Assembly: GCF_900099915.1 (NCBI RefSeq)
Contig: NZ_FNDB01000002.1
Location: forward strand, 163,910-227,909
DNA length: 64,000 nucleotides
DNA from: Flavobacterium omnivorum
GTDB lineage: Bacteria > Bacteroidota > Bacteroidia > Flavobacteriales > Flavobacteriaceae
Direction: 5' to 3'
Below, in pieces: positions 35,071 to 43,151 of this stretch. Below the pieces are notes generated by a model that saw only the letters and a list, made by a program, of their open reading frames with translations, was not told the DNA's origin and did not search any database. The translations under genes and the position numbers were made by a program. Positions within the stretch are counted from its first letter, which is position 1; each line of letters opens with the position of its first letter.

Positions 35071-37113
35071 TTATTTTTTTATAATTTTTTTACTGGTAAA
35101 ACCGTCTTCATTGTACACCGTTATAAAATAAACACCTTGAGAGTAGGCACTCAAATCCAGATTGAGATTTTCTGAACTTGTTTTAATTTCTTCCATTAAA
35201 GCACCTAAAATACTGTATATTTTAACTCCAGTCATAGGTTTACCAGCCTCAATGGTTACCATATTTGCAACAGGATTAGGGTAGATCATGAATGCTGATG
35301 AAGCTAAAAATGATTGATTAGACAAAGCATCGCTACTTGAAGCAACCCAGCTTGAAGCTAAATTATTGTCTAATGTTGTGCTTATTAAGTCAAGATAGTT
35401 ACCGCCACCATCAGGTGTGGTTGGCCAAGGTGCTGAATCAAAATATTCTACGGAATCAATTACATTACCATCTGCATCAGCCAGAACAATTTTTTGCGAT
35501 TTATTTGATAGATTTCTCGTGAACTGACCAAAAGGAACTGTACCATATTTACTTTGAAAAGTAGCCGTATTGCTCGTTAAAAAAATGGTTTCATTTGCTC
35601 CTATAGTTGAATTATAAGGAAACTGAAAGGTGAGTCCTAACTGTCTAAAATATACACCGGAAAGATTGACAGATCGATCACTTATATTCTTTAAGGCTAC
35701 AAATTCTAAATCATTACTGACTGGAAAGTCTGTTGACGTTTTCGGATTGTAGTTAATTTTAGTAATTACTAGCGGTGGCAAGGTAACATTAGCACAATTT
35801 GAAAATGAGCCTATATTATTTGTGATCCAAGTTGTTCTATCGTTAATAAAGGTTTTAATTCTATTTACGTCCGTAACATGATCGTTTATAGCTCCCCATC
35901 TTTGACTCTCGCGTGGAATAGCTTCACTTATATAGCTTAAAGCAGTATCAACATAAGCAATCAGAACGTCTTTATTCAAAGGCTGACCGGCTGCCTTTAC
36001 TTCGTTCCAGCGTTTAGCAAGCTGACAACTGAATTCTCCGTTGTCAAATAAGTAACTCCAAAAAGGTGGACCAATTCTATTTCCGTTATTAAATTGCCAT
36101 TTATCGACATGGCTACTGTTTGTAAAAGTACTTCCAAAACTTTGATTGAAATCCCATACTGGTCCCGCCCGTAGTTTTCCTTGACGGTCTTTATGAAAAA
36201 ACGTACTGGACTGATACACATCAGCATTAGAAGCCAACTCATTAACCAACATAAAATCAACGAAAGAAGGGACATCAATAATAGTTCGATATCCGTCTAT
36301 TAAATCATCATCATAAGCATGGTCTTGAAGTCTATTGAATTCTGCTTCAATATATTGTGTTTGCTCTGGTGTTGCATTTTCAGGCTTAGGTAAATCATGA
36401 ACAAATTTAGTTTCGTCCATCCAGAAAGCTACAGGATCTCCGCCAGATGTTTTATCAGCTTTTGTGATATATCCTCCTGTTATATTTGGCAAAGTATTGT
36501 CCGTAACTTCAATTTTCAGAACGTTAACCCTATTCTCATTTGATTTGATTTTTTCCTGAAAAACATAAAGCCCTTTGTAGTCCCCGTTGATAACGACTTC
36601 ACAAAATTCTGTCTTAGAGGCATAATTCCCCATTTGTCTTGACATATAGTAGCATAAATAGTCCCTAACTAAGGAAGGATCAAAACCTAACCCATTCAAT
36701 ATCCAATCATTCTCACTTGGCATTCCAAAAATACTCACGTTATTGTTAGACGTATTATCCGACTTCAAAGTAGTTAAACTATATTGTTTTTTGGGTAGCG
36801 TTTGCGTAGATGAACCTCTTATTTCGATACCAATTCGACCGCTATAATTTAAAAATGAAGTCGTATTTTGATCCGTAAGGAAATTTCTAGTACCATCTGG
36901 TCTTTTGATAATTTTCATAGTTGCCAAAATTTTTGGATCATCCAGAATTTCAAGAGGCAAATTAGTATTGGGGTCATTATCTGTCGTAATAATGACAATA
37001 GGTAGATTACTATCAGTAAAAGTTTGAGCCATTACGGAATTAGAAGTAATCAATACAATCAACAAAATGATTGTTGAAATTGCATGCAGCCGAGTAATGT
37101 ACAATTTTTTCAT
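35071..37113 (-). CDS. Secreted CotH-kinase-family protein with lamin-tail and T9SS sorting domains
   Basis: Start at the ATG at 37113 (about 680 residues), giving a signal peptide (STIILLIVLITSNSVMAQ). The CotH-like atypical kinase domain covers about 35-430, with IEIRGSSTQTLPKKQYSL, ENDWILNG, GDYKGLYVFQEKI and GPVWDFNQSFGS. A lamin-tail-like beta domain (about 465-600) and a C-terminal type A T9SS sorting domain (YPNPVANMV ... GVYFITVYNEDGF) follow. CotH proteins phosphorylate surface or coat proteins; whether this one does is unknown. It is likely exported to the cell surface by the gliding/Por machinery. Confidence 0.87.
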   Translation of the reverse strand: MKKLYITRLHAISTIILLIVLITSNSVMAQTFTDSNLPIVIITTDNDPNTNLPLEILDDPKILATMKIIKRPDGTRNFLTDQNTTSFLNYSGRIGIEIRGSSTQTLPKKQYSLTTLKSDNTSNNNVSIFGMPSENDWILNGLGFDPSLVRDYLCYYMSRQMGNYASKTEFCEVVINGDYKGLYVFQEKIKSNENRVNVLKIEVTDNTLPNITGGYITKADKTSGGDPVAFWMDETKFVHDLPKPENATPEQTQYIEAEFNRLQDHAYDDDLIDGYRTIIDVPSFVDFMLVNELASNADVYQSSTFFHKDRQGKLRAGPVWDFNQSFGSTFTNSSHVDKWQFNNGNRIGPPFWSYLFDNGEFSCQLAKRWNEVKAAGQPLNKDVLIAYVDTALSYISEAIPRESQRWGAINDHVTDVNRIKTFINDRTTWITNNIGSFSNCANVTLPPLVITKINYNPKTSTDFPVSNDLEFVALKNISDRSVNLSGVYFRQLGLTFQFPYNSTIGANETIFLTSNTATFQSKYGTVPFGQFTRNLSNKSQKIVLADADGNVIDSVEYFDSAPWPTTPDGGGNYLDLISTTLDNNLASSWVASSSDALSNQSFLASSAFMIYPNPVANMVTIEAGKPMTGVKIYSILGALMEEIKTSSENLNLDLSAYSQGVYFITVYNEDGFTSKKIIKK

Positions 37114-37526
37114 AATTTTATTTTTTGTTAAATTAAAGTATAAATTTAATAAAAAAATAAACATAAAATACTGATAATCAATTATTTATAAAATAAATTA
37201 ATTACTAATATATCATTAAAATTTTTGATTTTTAGGTATGACTCGCAGTGACTTACGATTTGCACTTTTTCAATGAAAAGAATTGAAATGCGAATTTCCT
37301 TTTTTCGAGTTCAGGAAAATAAATAGTACGGAACGAGTAAAGAAGTAACGCGTATTCTGCCACAATATTAAAAAACGAAATAGTCCCTATATACCAAACT
37401 ACTAGTGACTTTCTAATATTACAACTAAAATTTTCGAATTGTAAAATAGTATAAATTTAGTCTATATTATTGAAAATCAGTATATTTACATAAATTATTT
37501 TTTAATGTTTTATAAAAACAACCGTT
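37114..37526. other. Gene-free region between the CotH-like and phosphoribosyltransferase genes
   Basis: About 410 bp of AT-rich sequence between divergent genes. A TATATTTA -7-like box near 37481-37488 lies about 40 bp before the plus-strand gene. No ORF, RNA gene or repeat is recognisable. Confidence 0.4.
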
Positions 37527-38162
37527 ATGTACAAGCAGCTATTAAAAGATAGAACGGAAGCGGGCTTTTTACTGTCCGAGAAATTAAAAAAATACCAAAA
37601 TACAAATAGCGTAATTCTTGCCGTTCCCCGAGGCGGAGTTCCTGTGGGATTTGTAATCTCGAAAACCTTACACCTACCTTTAGATATTGTACTCTCTAAA
37701 AAGATTGGACATCCTAATAACAAGGAATTTGCAATAGGCGCTGTTTCCATGGATTCCATGATTCTTGATAAGCATCCTGAAGTCCCAAAAAAGTACATAG
37801 ACCATGAAATTAACAAACTCCGGCAACTCCTCAAAGAGAAATACGAACTCTACAGTGGCAACCGAAAACCAATTGATATTGAGAATAAAAATGTGATTCT
37901 GGTAGATGACGGCATTGCGACAGGAAATACCTTGCTTGCCAGTATTGCCATGCTCCGAAAAAAAAATCCTGCAAAAATAATTGTTGCCGTTCCTGTACTT
38001 CCTTCTGATACCGTGCCGCTATTTGAGAAAAATGCCGATGAATTTATTTATTTGATTGCGTCTTCTTATTTCCGAGGAGTGGGAAGTTTATATGAAGAAT
38101 TCAATCAGGTGGAAGACGAGGAAGTAATTAAGATGCTGAGTATTATCAATACAACTGAATAA
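37527..38162 (+). CDS. Phosphoribosyltransferase-domain protein
   Basis: A 211-residue type I PRTase fold. The PRPP-binding loop is VILVDDGIATGNT (about 126-138), and AVPRGGVPVGFVISKTL forms the N-terminal part. The specific base substrate cannot be told. It is followed 38 nt later by an alpha/beta hydrolase; as I recall, these two domains are fused into one protein in some other bacteria, so they likely act together. Confidence 0.85.
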   Translation: MYKQLLKDRTEAGFLLSEKLKKYQNTNSVILAVPRGGVPVGFVISKTLHLPLDIVLSKKIGHPNNKEFAIGAVSMDSMILDKHPEVPKKYIDHEINKLRQLLKEKYELYSGNRKPIDIENKNVILVDDGIATGNTLLASIAMLRKKNPAKIIVAVPVLPSDTVPLFEKNADEFIYLIASSYFRGVGSLYEEFNQVEDEEVIKMLSIINTTE

Positions 38163-38200
38163 TCAATTATAAAGCTTTAAAATACCTAAAATTAGAAATC

Positions 38201-38836
38201 ATGGAAAAATTAGATTTAGATATTCCGTTAGCATCAGTTACGTTGAAAGGAGATTTGATTGTACCCGAAAATGCTACTGGAATAGTTATTTTTTCGCACG
38301 GAAGCGGCAGCAGCAGATTCAGTTCTAGAAATAAAATGGTAGCAGAACTCATTCAGCAACAACACATAGGCACGCTTCTTTTTGACTTGCTTACGGAGGA
38401 AGAAGATGAAATAAACGAAAACCGATTCAATATTGATTTGCTCAGTGACCGATTGATAGCTACAACAAAATGGTTGATGGAACAGGAAAGCACCAAAGCA
38501 CTGCCAATAGGATATTTTGGGGCGAGTACCGGCGCTGCATCAGCATTGCAAGCCGCTGCGTATTTTAAGGAAAAAATAAAAGCAGTGGTTTCCCGTGGCG
38601 GTCGCCCAGATTTAGCAATATCTAATTTGCCACACGTAACCGCTCCTACGCTGCTGATTGTAGGCAGTCTAGACACTCCAGTCATCAGCATGAATAAAAT
38701 GGCTTATGACACATTAGAAGCACCAAAAGAAATGAAAATCGTCCAAGCGGCAACCCATCTCTTTGAAGAACCCGGAAAATTGCAGGAAGTCGCGGATTTA
38801 GCCATCGATTGGTATAAAAAGTATCTGACGAAATAG
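38201..38836 (+). CDS. Alpha/beta hydrolase (dienelactone-hydrolase-like)
   Basis: A 211-residue hydrolase with an intact catalytic triad: the nucleophile Ser in GYFGASTGAASAL, Asp in GSLDTPV and His in AATHLFEEPG; FSHGSGSSRFSSRN forms the oxyanion region. Substrate unknown. It lies directly downstream of the phosphoribosyltransferase gene and is probably cotranscribed with it. Confidence 0.85.
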   Translation: MEKLDLDIPLASVTLKGDLIVPENATGIVIFSHGSGSSRFSSRNKMVAELIQQQHIGTLLFDLLTEEEDEINENRFNIDLLSDRLIATTKWLMEQESTKALPIGYFGASTGAASALQAAAYFKEKIKAVVSRGGRPDLAISNLPHVTAPTLLIVGSLDTPVISMNKMAYDTLEAPKEMKIVQAATHLFEEPGKLQEVADLAIDWYKKYLTK

Positions 38837-38937
38837 TAATCTGGCATTCGCTAACTAAATTAGGTCTTAGATTTCAGGTCTGATTTATTTCCTTTGAATT
38901 AAAAAAGTTAAAGATTAATCACATTAAAACCAGAATC

Positions 38938-39363
38938 ATGGCAACAGTAAACACCTACATCACCTTTAATGGTTTTTGCGAAGAAGCTTTTCTTTTTTAC
39001 AAATCTGTTTTTGGTGGTGAATTCTCTTATTTTGGAAGATTTAAAGACATGCCAATAACCTGTCCTCCGGGAGAAGCTGAAAAAATCATGCACGTTTCGC
39101 TTCCTATAAGTAAAGAAACGGCGATTATGGGAAGCGATAGTTTCGAATTCTTTGGAAATGAAACTATTTACGGAAATAATTTTTCGCTTTCCCTCAATAC
39201 CGAAAGCACGTAAGAAGCAGATAAGTTCTTCAATGCACTTTCGGTTGGTGGAAAAATTATCATGCCGATGGAAAACACTTTTTGGAATGCCTATTTTGGA
39301 ACCTTGGTTGATAAATTTGGCGTCAATTGGATGGTGAATTTTGATTTGGTGGAAGGAAAATAG
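38938..39363 (+). pseudogene. VOC-family (PhnB-like glyoxalase/bleomycin-resistance fold) gene split by an in-frame stop
   Basis: The first 91 codons encode a PhnB-like start (YITFNGFCEEAFLFYKSVFGG, then GRFKDMP and MHVSLPISKETAIMGSD). A TAA at 39211-39213 interrupts it after NTEST, yet the same frame continues with EADKFFNALSVGGKIIMPM and GTLVDKFGVNWMVNFDLVEG to a TAG at 39361. A single base change from a sense codon explains this, so the gene is probably inactive, unless the fragments assemble or the stop is a sequencing error. VOC proteins bind metal and act on small molecules; the C-terminal half carries part of the fold. Confidence 0.85.
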
Positions 39364-39402
39364 AATAGCACCAACAAATAAATATTTTATTAAATAGTGC
39401 AA

Positions 39403-39468
39403 CACGAATTCCACAAATTTCTAAAAAATTAATTGATGAAAATACGTGAAATTCGTGGCTGTATTTTT
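39403..39468 (+). repeat. Inverted repeat with trailing T run, possible terminator
   Basis: CACGAATT (39403-39410) and AATTCGTG (39450-39457) bracket a 39-nt spacer, followed by a T-rich tract at about 39462-39468. Similar cacgaatt/aattcgtg spacers are, from memory, common between Flavobacterium genes. It may end the VOC transcript. Confidence 0.4.
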
Positions 39469-39614
39469 TAAAATTATTTCTAGGATCTATAACGGTATTT
39501 TTATTTGAAGATAGATAGTAACTTGGATTATTTTATATCAAAAACACTTTTTACTTTTTAAATATTTATCAAAAACATAAGTATTAATTTTAAAATTTTA
39601 AACAATAATTAATA

Positions 39615-40565
39615 TTACAAATCAACATTTTTAAACACATTCAATTTATCCAAATTCAAGATTGTCTTAGAATTATCAGTACTTCGCGTATACATGGGTT
39701 CAAATTTTGCTCCGTAAACTACCTCATCAAAAGTATAAGAGGTCCTAGCGGCAACCGTGTTACTAAACATATCATCAAAGGTTTTAATAAAAACGAGAAT
39801 CTCCCCATTTGTATTTTTAAAATCCGTGTTTGTAAATTTATACAGCGGACTATTTTCTGTAATAGGATGAACTAGGGTCCAACTCAAAGTCAATGCATTT
39901 ATTCGATCCAATTCCAGTTCTAAAGCGTAGAATTTATTAGTCATTCTTCCATTTTCCTCGATGCTCATTCCTAGTGTCATTTTAGCTTCAGCATCTGTAA
40001 AATTCGTATTTTTAAAAGGCGTAATCCTAATCATTAAGGCGGTATTTTCACCATATGAGGCGATTATAGCATTATGAGAAAACTTTAAAAAAGCTGTCGG
40101 TTTACTAAATCTACCAAAAAATAAACCTGTGGCAATAGCAAAACTCAGTAAACCTATTAATGCTTCGCCTGCAGAAAGCGCACTCGTAAGAAACCCTGAG
40201 GGACTTATATGACCATAACCAACCGTTGTGAACGTTTGGGCACTGAAAAAATAAGCCTGTCCGAATTTGACCCATTCACTATCTACATTGGAAATTCCAT
40301 TGAGATGTTCAATTCCAATACCATAATAAATTGAGGCAAAAATAAAATTGATTGCTACATAGAAAGTGAGAATGACCAAGATAAATCTCCATCCTGGCAT
40401 ATCAATCATAGTGTGATACCAGCTAATCCGATGCAAAACATGCATTCCACGTTTCTCTACATTAGCTTTTCCATCCTTATTTACGAAACGACCGCCATAA
40501 CTGCTGGCGTTAGTTCCAAAACCGGTATTCTTGTCGGCTTTCGCTTTAGCATTAATAGTATTCAA
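39615..40565 (-). CDS. Inward-rectifier (KirBac-type) potassium channel
   Basis: A 316-residue channel. Two membrane helices (about 58-85 and 128-155) flank the pore loop with the K+ selectivity filter TTVGYGH. The C-terminal cytoplasmic domain (about 165-316) is the immunoglobulin-like Kir domain (NAIIASYGENTALMIRI, TLSWTLVHPITENSPLY). It conducts K+ as a tetramer in the inner membrane, gated by ligands or lipids. It is a single gene with no partner. Confidence 0.93.
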   Translation of the reverse strand: MNTINAKAKADKNTGFGTNASSYGGRFVNKDGKANVEKRGMHVLHRISWYHTMIDMPGWRFILVILTFYVAINFIFASIYYGIGIEHLNGISNVDSEWVKFGQAYFFSAQTFTTVGYGHISPSGFLTSALSAGEALIGLLSFAIATGLFFGRFSKPTAFLKFSHNAIIASYGENTALMIRITPFKNTNFTDAEAKMTLGMSIEENGRMTNKFYALELELDRINALTLSWTLVHPITENSPLYKFTNTDFKNTNGEILVFIKTFDDMFSNTVAARTSYTFDEVVYGAKFEPMYTRSTDNSKTILNLDKLNVFKNVDL

Positions 40566-40686
40566 GAGAAGAATTTTTTATTAATTATTTAACGGTAAAA
40601 TTAGTTAAAATCAACTCAAAAAAAAAGATACTTTTTCTAATAAGTTGAGTTTTAAAATTACAATGCCTATCAAAAATACCTTTTAG

Positions 40687-40764
40687 AAATCCTCTTTTCG
40701 AACTTTTGCCGATAAATATGGAGTGAATCGGCTAGTAAATTACAATTTGGTGAAAGAAAATTAA
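40687..40764 (+). pseudogene. C-terminal relic of a second VOC-family gene
   Basis: A short open stretch encodes RTFADKYGVNRLVNYNLVKEN and a stop. It aligns closely with the end of the broken VOC gene 1.4 kb upstream (GTLVDKFGVNWMVNFDLVEGK). No start or N-terminal half is present, so this is a gene remnant, either from an ancient duplication or from a neighbouring VOC gene that decayed. Confidence 0.65.
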
Positions 40765-40871
40765 TTTCAATTACATTTTGTCATAGTGACAAAACGTACA
40801 ATAAAAAATGAAATTTCCCTCCTGCAAAACAATCGCTTTTTTTCTTAAATTAGTTGAATCAAATAAATGCT

Positions 40872-41762
40872 ATGAAAAAACTAACCAAAGAAGATATCAG
40901 TCAGGAAGTATTTGACTTGTACGATGACTATGCACACAATAAACTTGATAGAAGACAATTCGTCGAGAAATTATCCTTGTTTGCGGTAGGAACGCTGACA
41001 CTTCCTTCGCTCCTAAGTTTTATGACACCCAATTACGTGGATTCTATATTAATAAAACCAGAAGATCCAAGGCTAAAATCAGCATTCATCACCTATGATT
41101 CTCCCAAAAGCGGAGGAAAAATCAAAGGACTTTTATCCCAACCCATAGGAACCAAAAAGAAACTACCCGGAATCATTGTTGTACATGAAAACCGCGGACT
41201 GAATCCGTATATTGAAGATGTAGGACGAAGAGCCGCTGTGGAAGGATTTATAACTTTGGCACCTGATGCCTTATCTCCATTGGGCGGTTATCCCGGAAAT
41301 GATGATGCGGGACGTGAATTACAAAAAAAACGTACCCGTGAAGAAATGCTCGAAGACTTCATTGCAGCCTACGAATACCTAAAATCCCACAAAGATTGCA
41401 ATGGTCATATTGGTGTGGTTGGATTTTGTTTTGGCGGTTGGATTGCCAATATGATGACGGTCAAAATCCCGGATTTGTTTGCCGCGGTTCCCTATTACGG
41501 TGGTCAACCCACAGCAGCTGAAGCCGAAAAAATAAAGACACCCATCCTAGCGCAGTATGCCAGTTTAGACACTCGCGTAAATGAAGGTTGGCCCGCTTTT
41601 GAAGCCATCCTTAAAAAGAACAAAGTAGAGCATACCGCTTATTTCTACGAAGGGGTGAATCATGGTTTTCATAACAATACCACACCGAGATACGATGAAA
41701 AAGCCGCCACTTTATCTTGGACACGAACGATTGATTTTTTTAAGGAGAAATTAAAGAAGTGA
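40872..41762 (+). CDS. Dienelactone hydrolase family protein, exported
   Basis: Start at the ATG at 40872 (296 residues) rather than a TTG 18 nt upstream. The N-terminus has LDRRQFVEKLSLFAVGTLTLP, a twin-arginine-like export signal. The catalytic triad is Cys in GVVGFCFGGW, Asp in YASLDTRVN and His in VNHGFHN, with HENRGLNPYIEDV before it. These enzymes hydrolyse lactone or ester bonds; the substrate is unknown. It is followed by a terminator. Confidence 0.88.
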   Translation: MKKLTKEDISQEVFDLYDDYAHNKLDRRQFVEKLSLFAVGTLTLPSLLSFMTPNYVDSILIKPEDPRLKSAFITYDSPKSGGKIKGLLSQPIGTKKKLPGIIVVHENRGLNPYIEDVGRRAAVEGFITLAPDALSPLGGYPGNDDAGRELQKKRTREEMLEDFIAAYEYLKSHKDCNGHIGVVGFCFGGWIANMMTVKIPDLFAAVPYYGGQPTAAEAEKIKTPILAQYASLDTRVNEGWPAFEAILKKNKVEHTAYFYEGVNHGFHNNTTPRYDEKAATLSWTRTIDFFKEKLKK

Positions 41763-41772
41763 TTTATATTTA

Positions 41773-41810
41773 AAAAGTCCCTTGAGTGGGACTTTATTTA
41801 TTTTTTAAGA
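41773..41810 (+). terminator. Rho-independent terminator
   Basis: AAAGTCCC / GGGACTTT (41774-41781 with 41788-41795) with a 6-nt loop, followed by T-rich sequence, ends the dienelactone hydrolase gene. Confidence 0.75.
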
Positions 41811-41916
41811 AAACACTTAAAAATAGATAAGGATTTTACTATATTTGAGAATACAAATTAGGTACAAAAATATATGTATAAGCTAGTTACAATTACCTCC
41901 ATTAAATCTTAAGTAA

Positions 41917-42969
41917 ATGAAATTAAGCAAAATATTTCTTTTTTTATTATTTTCAAAACTATGTATTTATTCTCAAAAAATACCAATCGAAAACAATAGT
42001 AAGCAAATACTTCCTATAGATTTTGATGGTTGCGTAAAAAACATTACTATAAAAAGTTTATACTTTAATGAAAAGAATAAAACTATTGATACAACTGCAA
42101 TGATTTATAAAGTATTATTTGCACAAAATGGCAATATTACAAAACAAATGTATTTTGATAAATCAGATGATAATGAATGGAAGACAATCGAATATGATGA
42201 ATTAGAAAGAATTAAAACTATCAAAACTAAAAAAGATGGGAAAATTTGGGTAATTTCAGAACAATTTTTCAATACTTTTTCCACTCACCCAGATTCTACT
42301 ACTATTAATCACGTGGGAGATAAGTATAAGGAAAAATACATTAATCTGTTCAATAAAAAAAATTTGATAAGGCAAGAATATTATGCCCAAGATACACTAA
42401 GACATTATAATACCTATATTTATGACAACAAAAAAAGGTTAATAAAAGATAATTTTTACAATACAAAAAACGGTTTTGGAATAACTCTAGGCAAAAGTAT
42501 AACAGGATATAAGGATGAAAAAACACTACATTCAAACGATTCCATAATTTATGAATACAAAAAAATAAAAGATACTCTAATAACAATCAAACATCAACCA
42601 AAAATTTGGAATGAAATAAAAAAAGAAATAAAATCCAATAATTTCTCATCAGTGATAGTAGAAAAATATAATCGAGATTTTTTAGATAACGCCAGTCATA
42701 CCTATAAATCTAAAGATTCCATATTCAATTTCACGTATTATTACAATGGAAAAAAAGAGATTCGCAGTTTTTACAAAACCATAACAACTCCAACAAGCGT
42801 AGTTTCCAATTGGAAATCGGATGGCTATTATAATAGTGAAGAAAAAACTGCAACGGTCTATATTGAATTTGAATTTGATGTTTATAATAATTGGATTAAG
42901 AAAAAATATTCTAAAGACAAAATTATTATTTCTCAAATTTCAAGAAAAATAGAATATTATTGTAAATGA
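41917..42969 (+). CDS. Secreted protein of unknown function, very AT-rich
   Basis: A 350-residue protein with an N-terminal signal peptide (FLFLLFSKLCIYSQ) and a Lys/Asn/Tyr-rich mature part. Repeating strand-like patterns such as YDELERIKTIKTKKDGK and YIYDNKKRLIKDNF are reminiscent of secreted repeat proteins of the RHS/YD or MORN-like kind, but no family can be assigned. Base composition is more AT-rich than its neighbours, which may indicate recent acquisition or relaxed selection. It is a single gene. Confidence 0.7.
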   Translation: MKLSKIFLFLLFSKLCIYSQKIPIENNSKQILPIDFDGCVKNITIKSLYFNEKNKTIDTTAMIYKVLFAQNGNITKQMYFDKSDDNEWKTIEYDELERIKTIKTKKDGKIWVISEQFFNTFSTHPDSTTINHVGDKYKEKYINLFNKKNLIRQEYYAQDTLRHYNTYIYDNKKRLIKDNFYNTKNGFGITLGKSITGYKDEKTLHSNDSIIYEYKKIKDTLITIKHQPKIWNEIKKEIKSNNFSSVIVEKYNRDFLDNASHTYKSKDSIFNFTYYYNGKKEIRSFYKTITTPTSVVSNWKSDGYYNSEEKTATVYIEFEFDVYNNWIKKKYSKDKIIISQISRKIEYYCK

Positions 42970-43103
42970 AGCAACAGTAATCATTAACTTCAATTTATTC
43001 ACAAACAAAAACCCGCTCTACAAAGAGTTAGTCGGTTTATGTTACGCAAATGTCTCCGACTTTGGGCCCACAACAATAGACCACTAATACAAAACATAAT
43101 CCC

Positions 43104-43132
43104 ACAAAAAAAACCCCAATCGGGGCTTTTTA
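43104..43132 (-). terminator. carB terminator
   Basis: On the minus strand, AAAAAGCCCC-GATT-GGGGTTTTTT forms a short GC-rich stem with a T run, about 20 nt after the carB stop. Confidence 0.75.
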
Positions 43133-43151
43133 CATATAACAAATTCAAGTT

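Noticed and set aside
38167..39414. Several minus-strand frames over the hydrolase and VOC genes
   Set aside because: Shadows of plus-strand coding sequence with no recognisable motifs.
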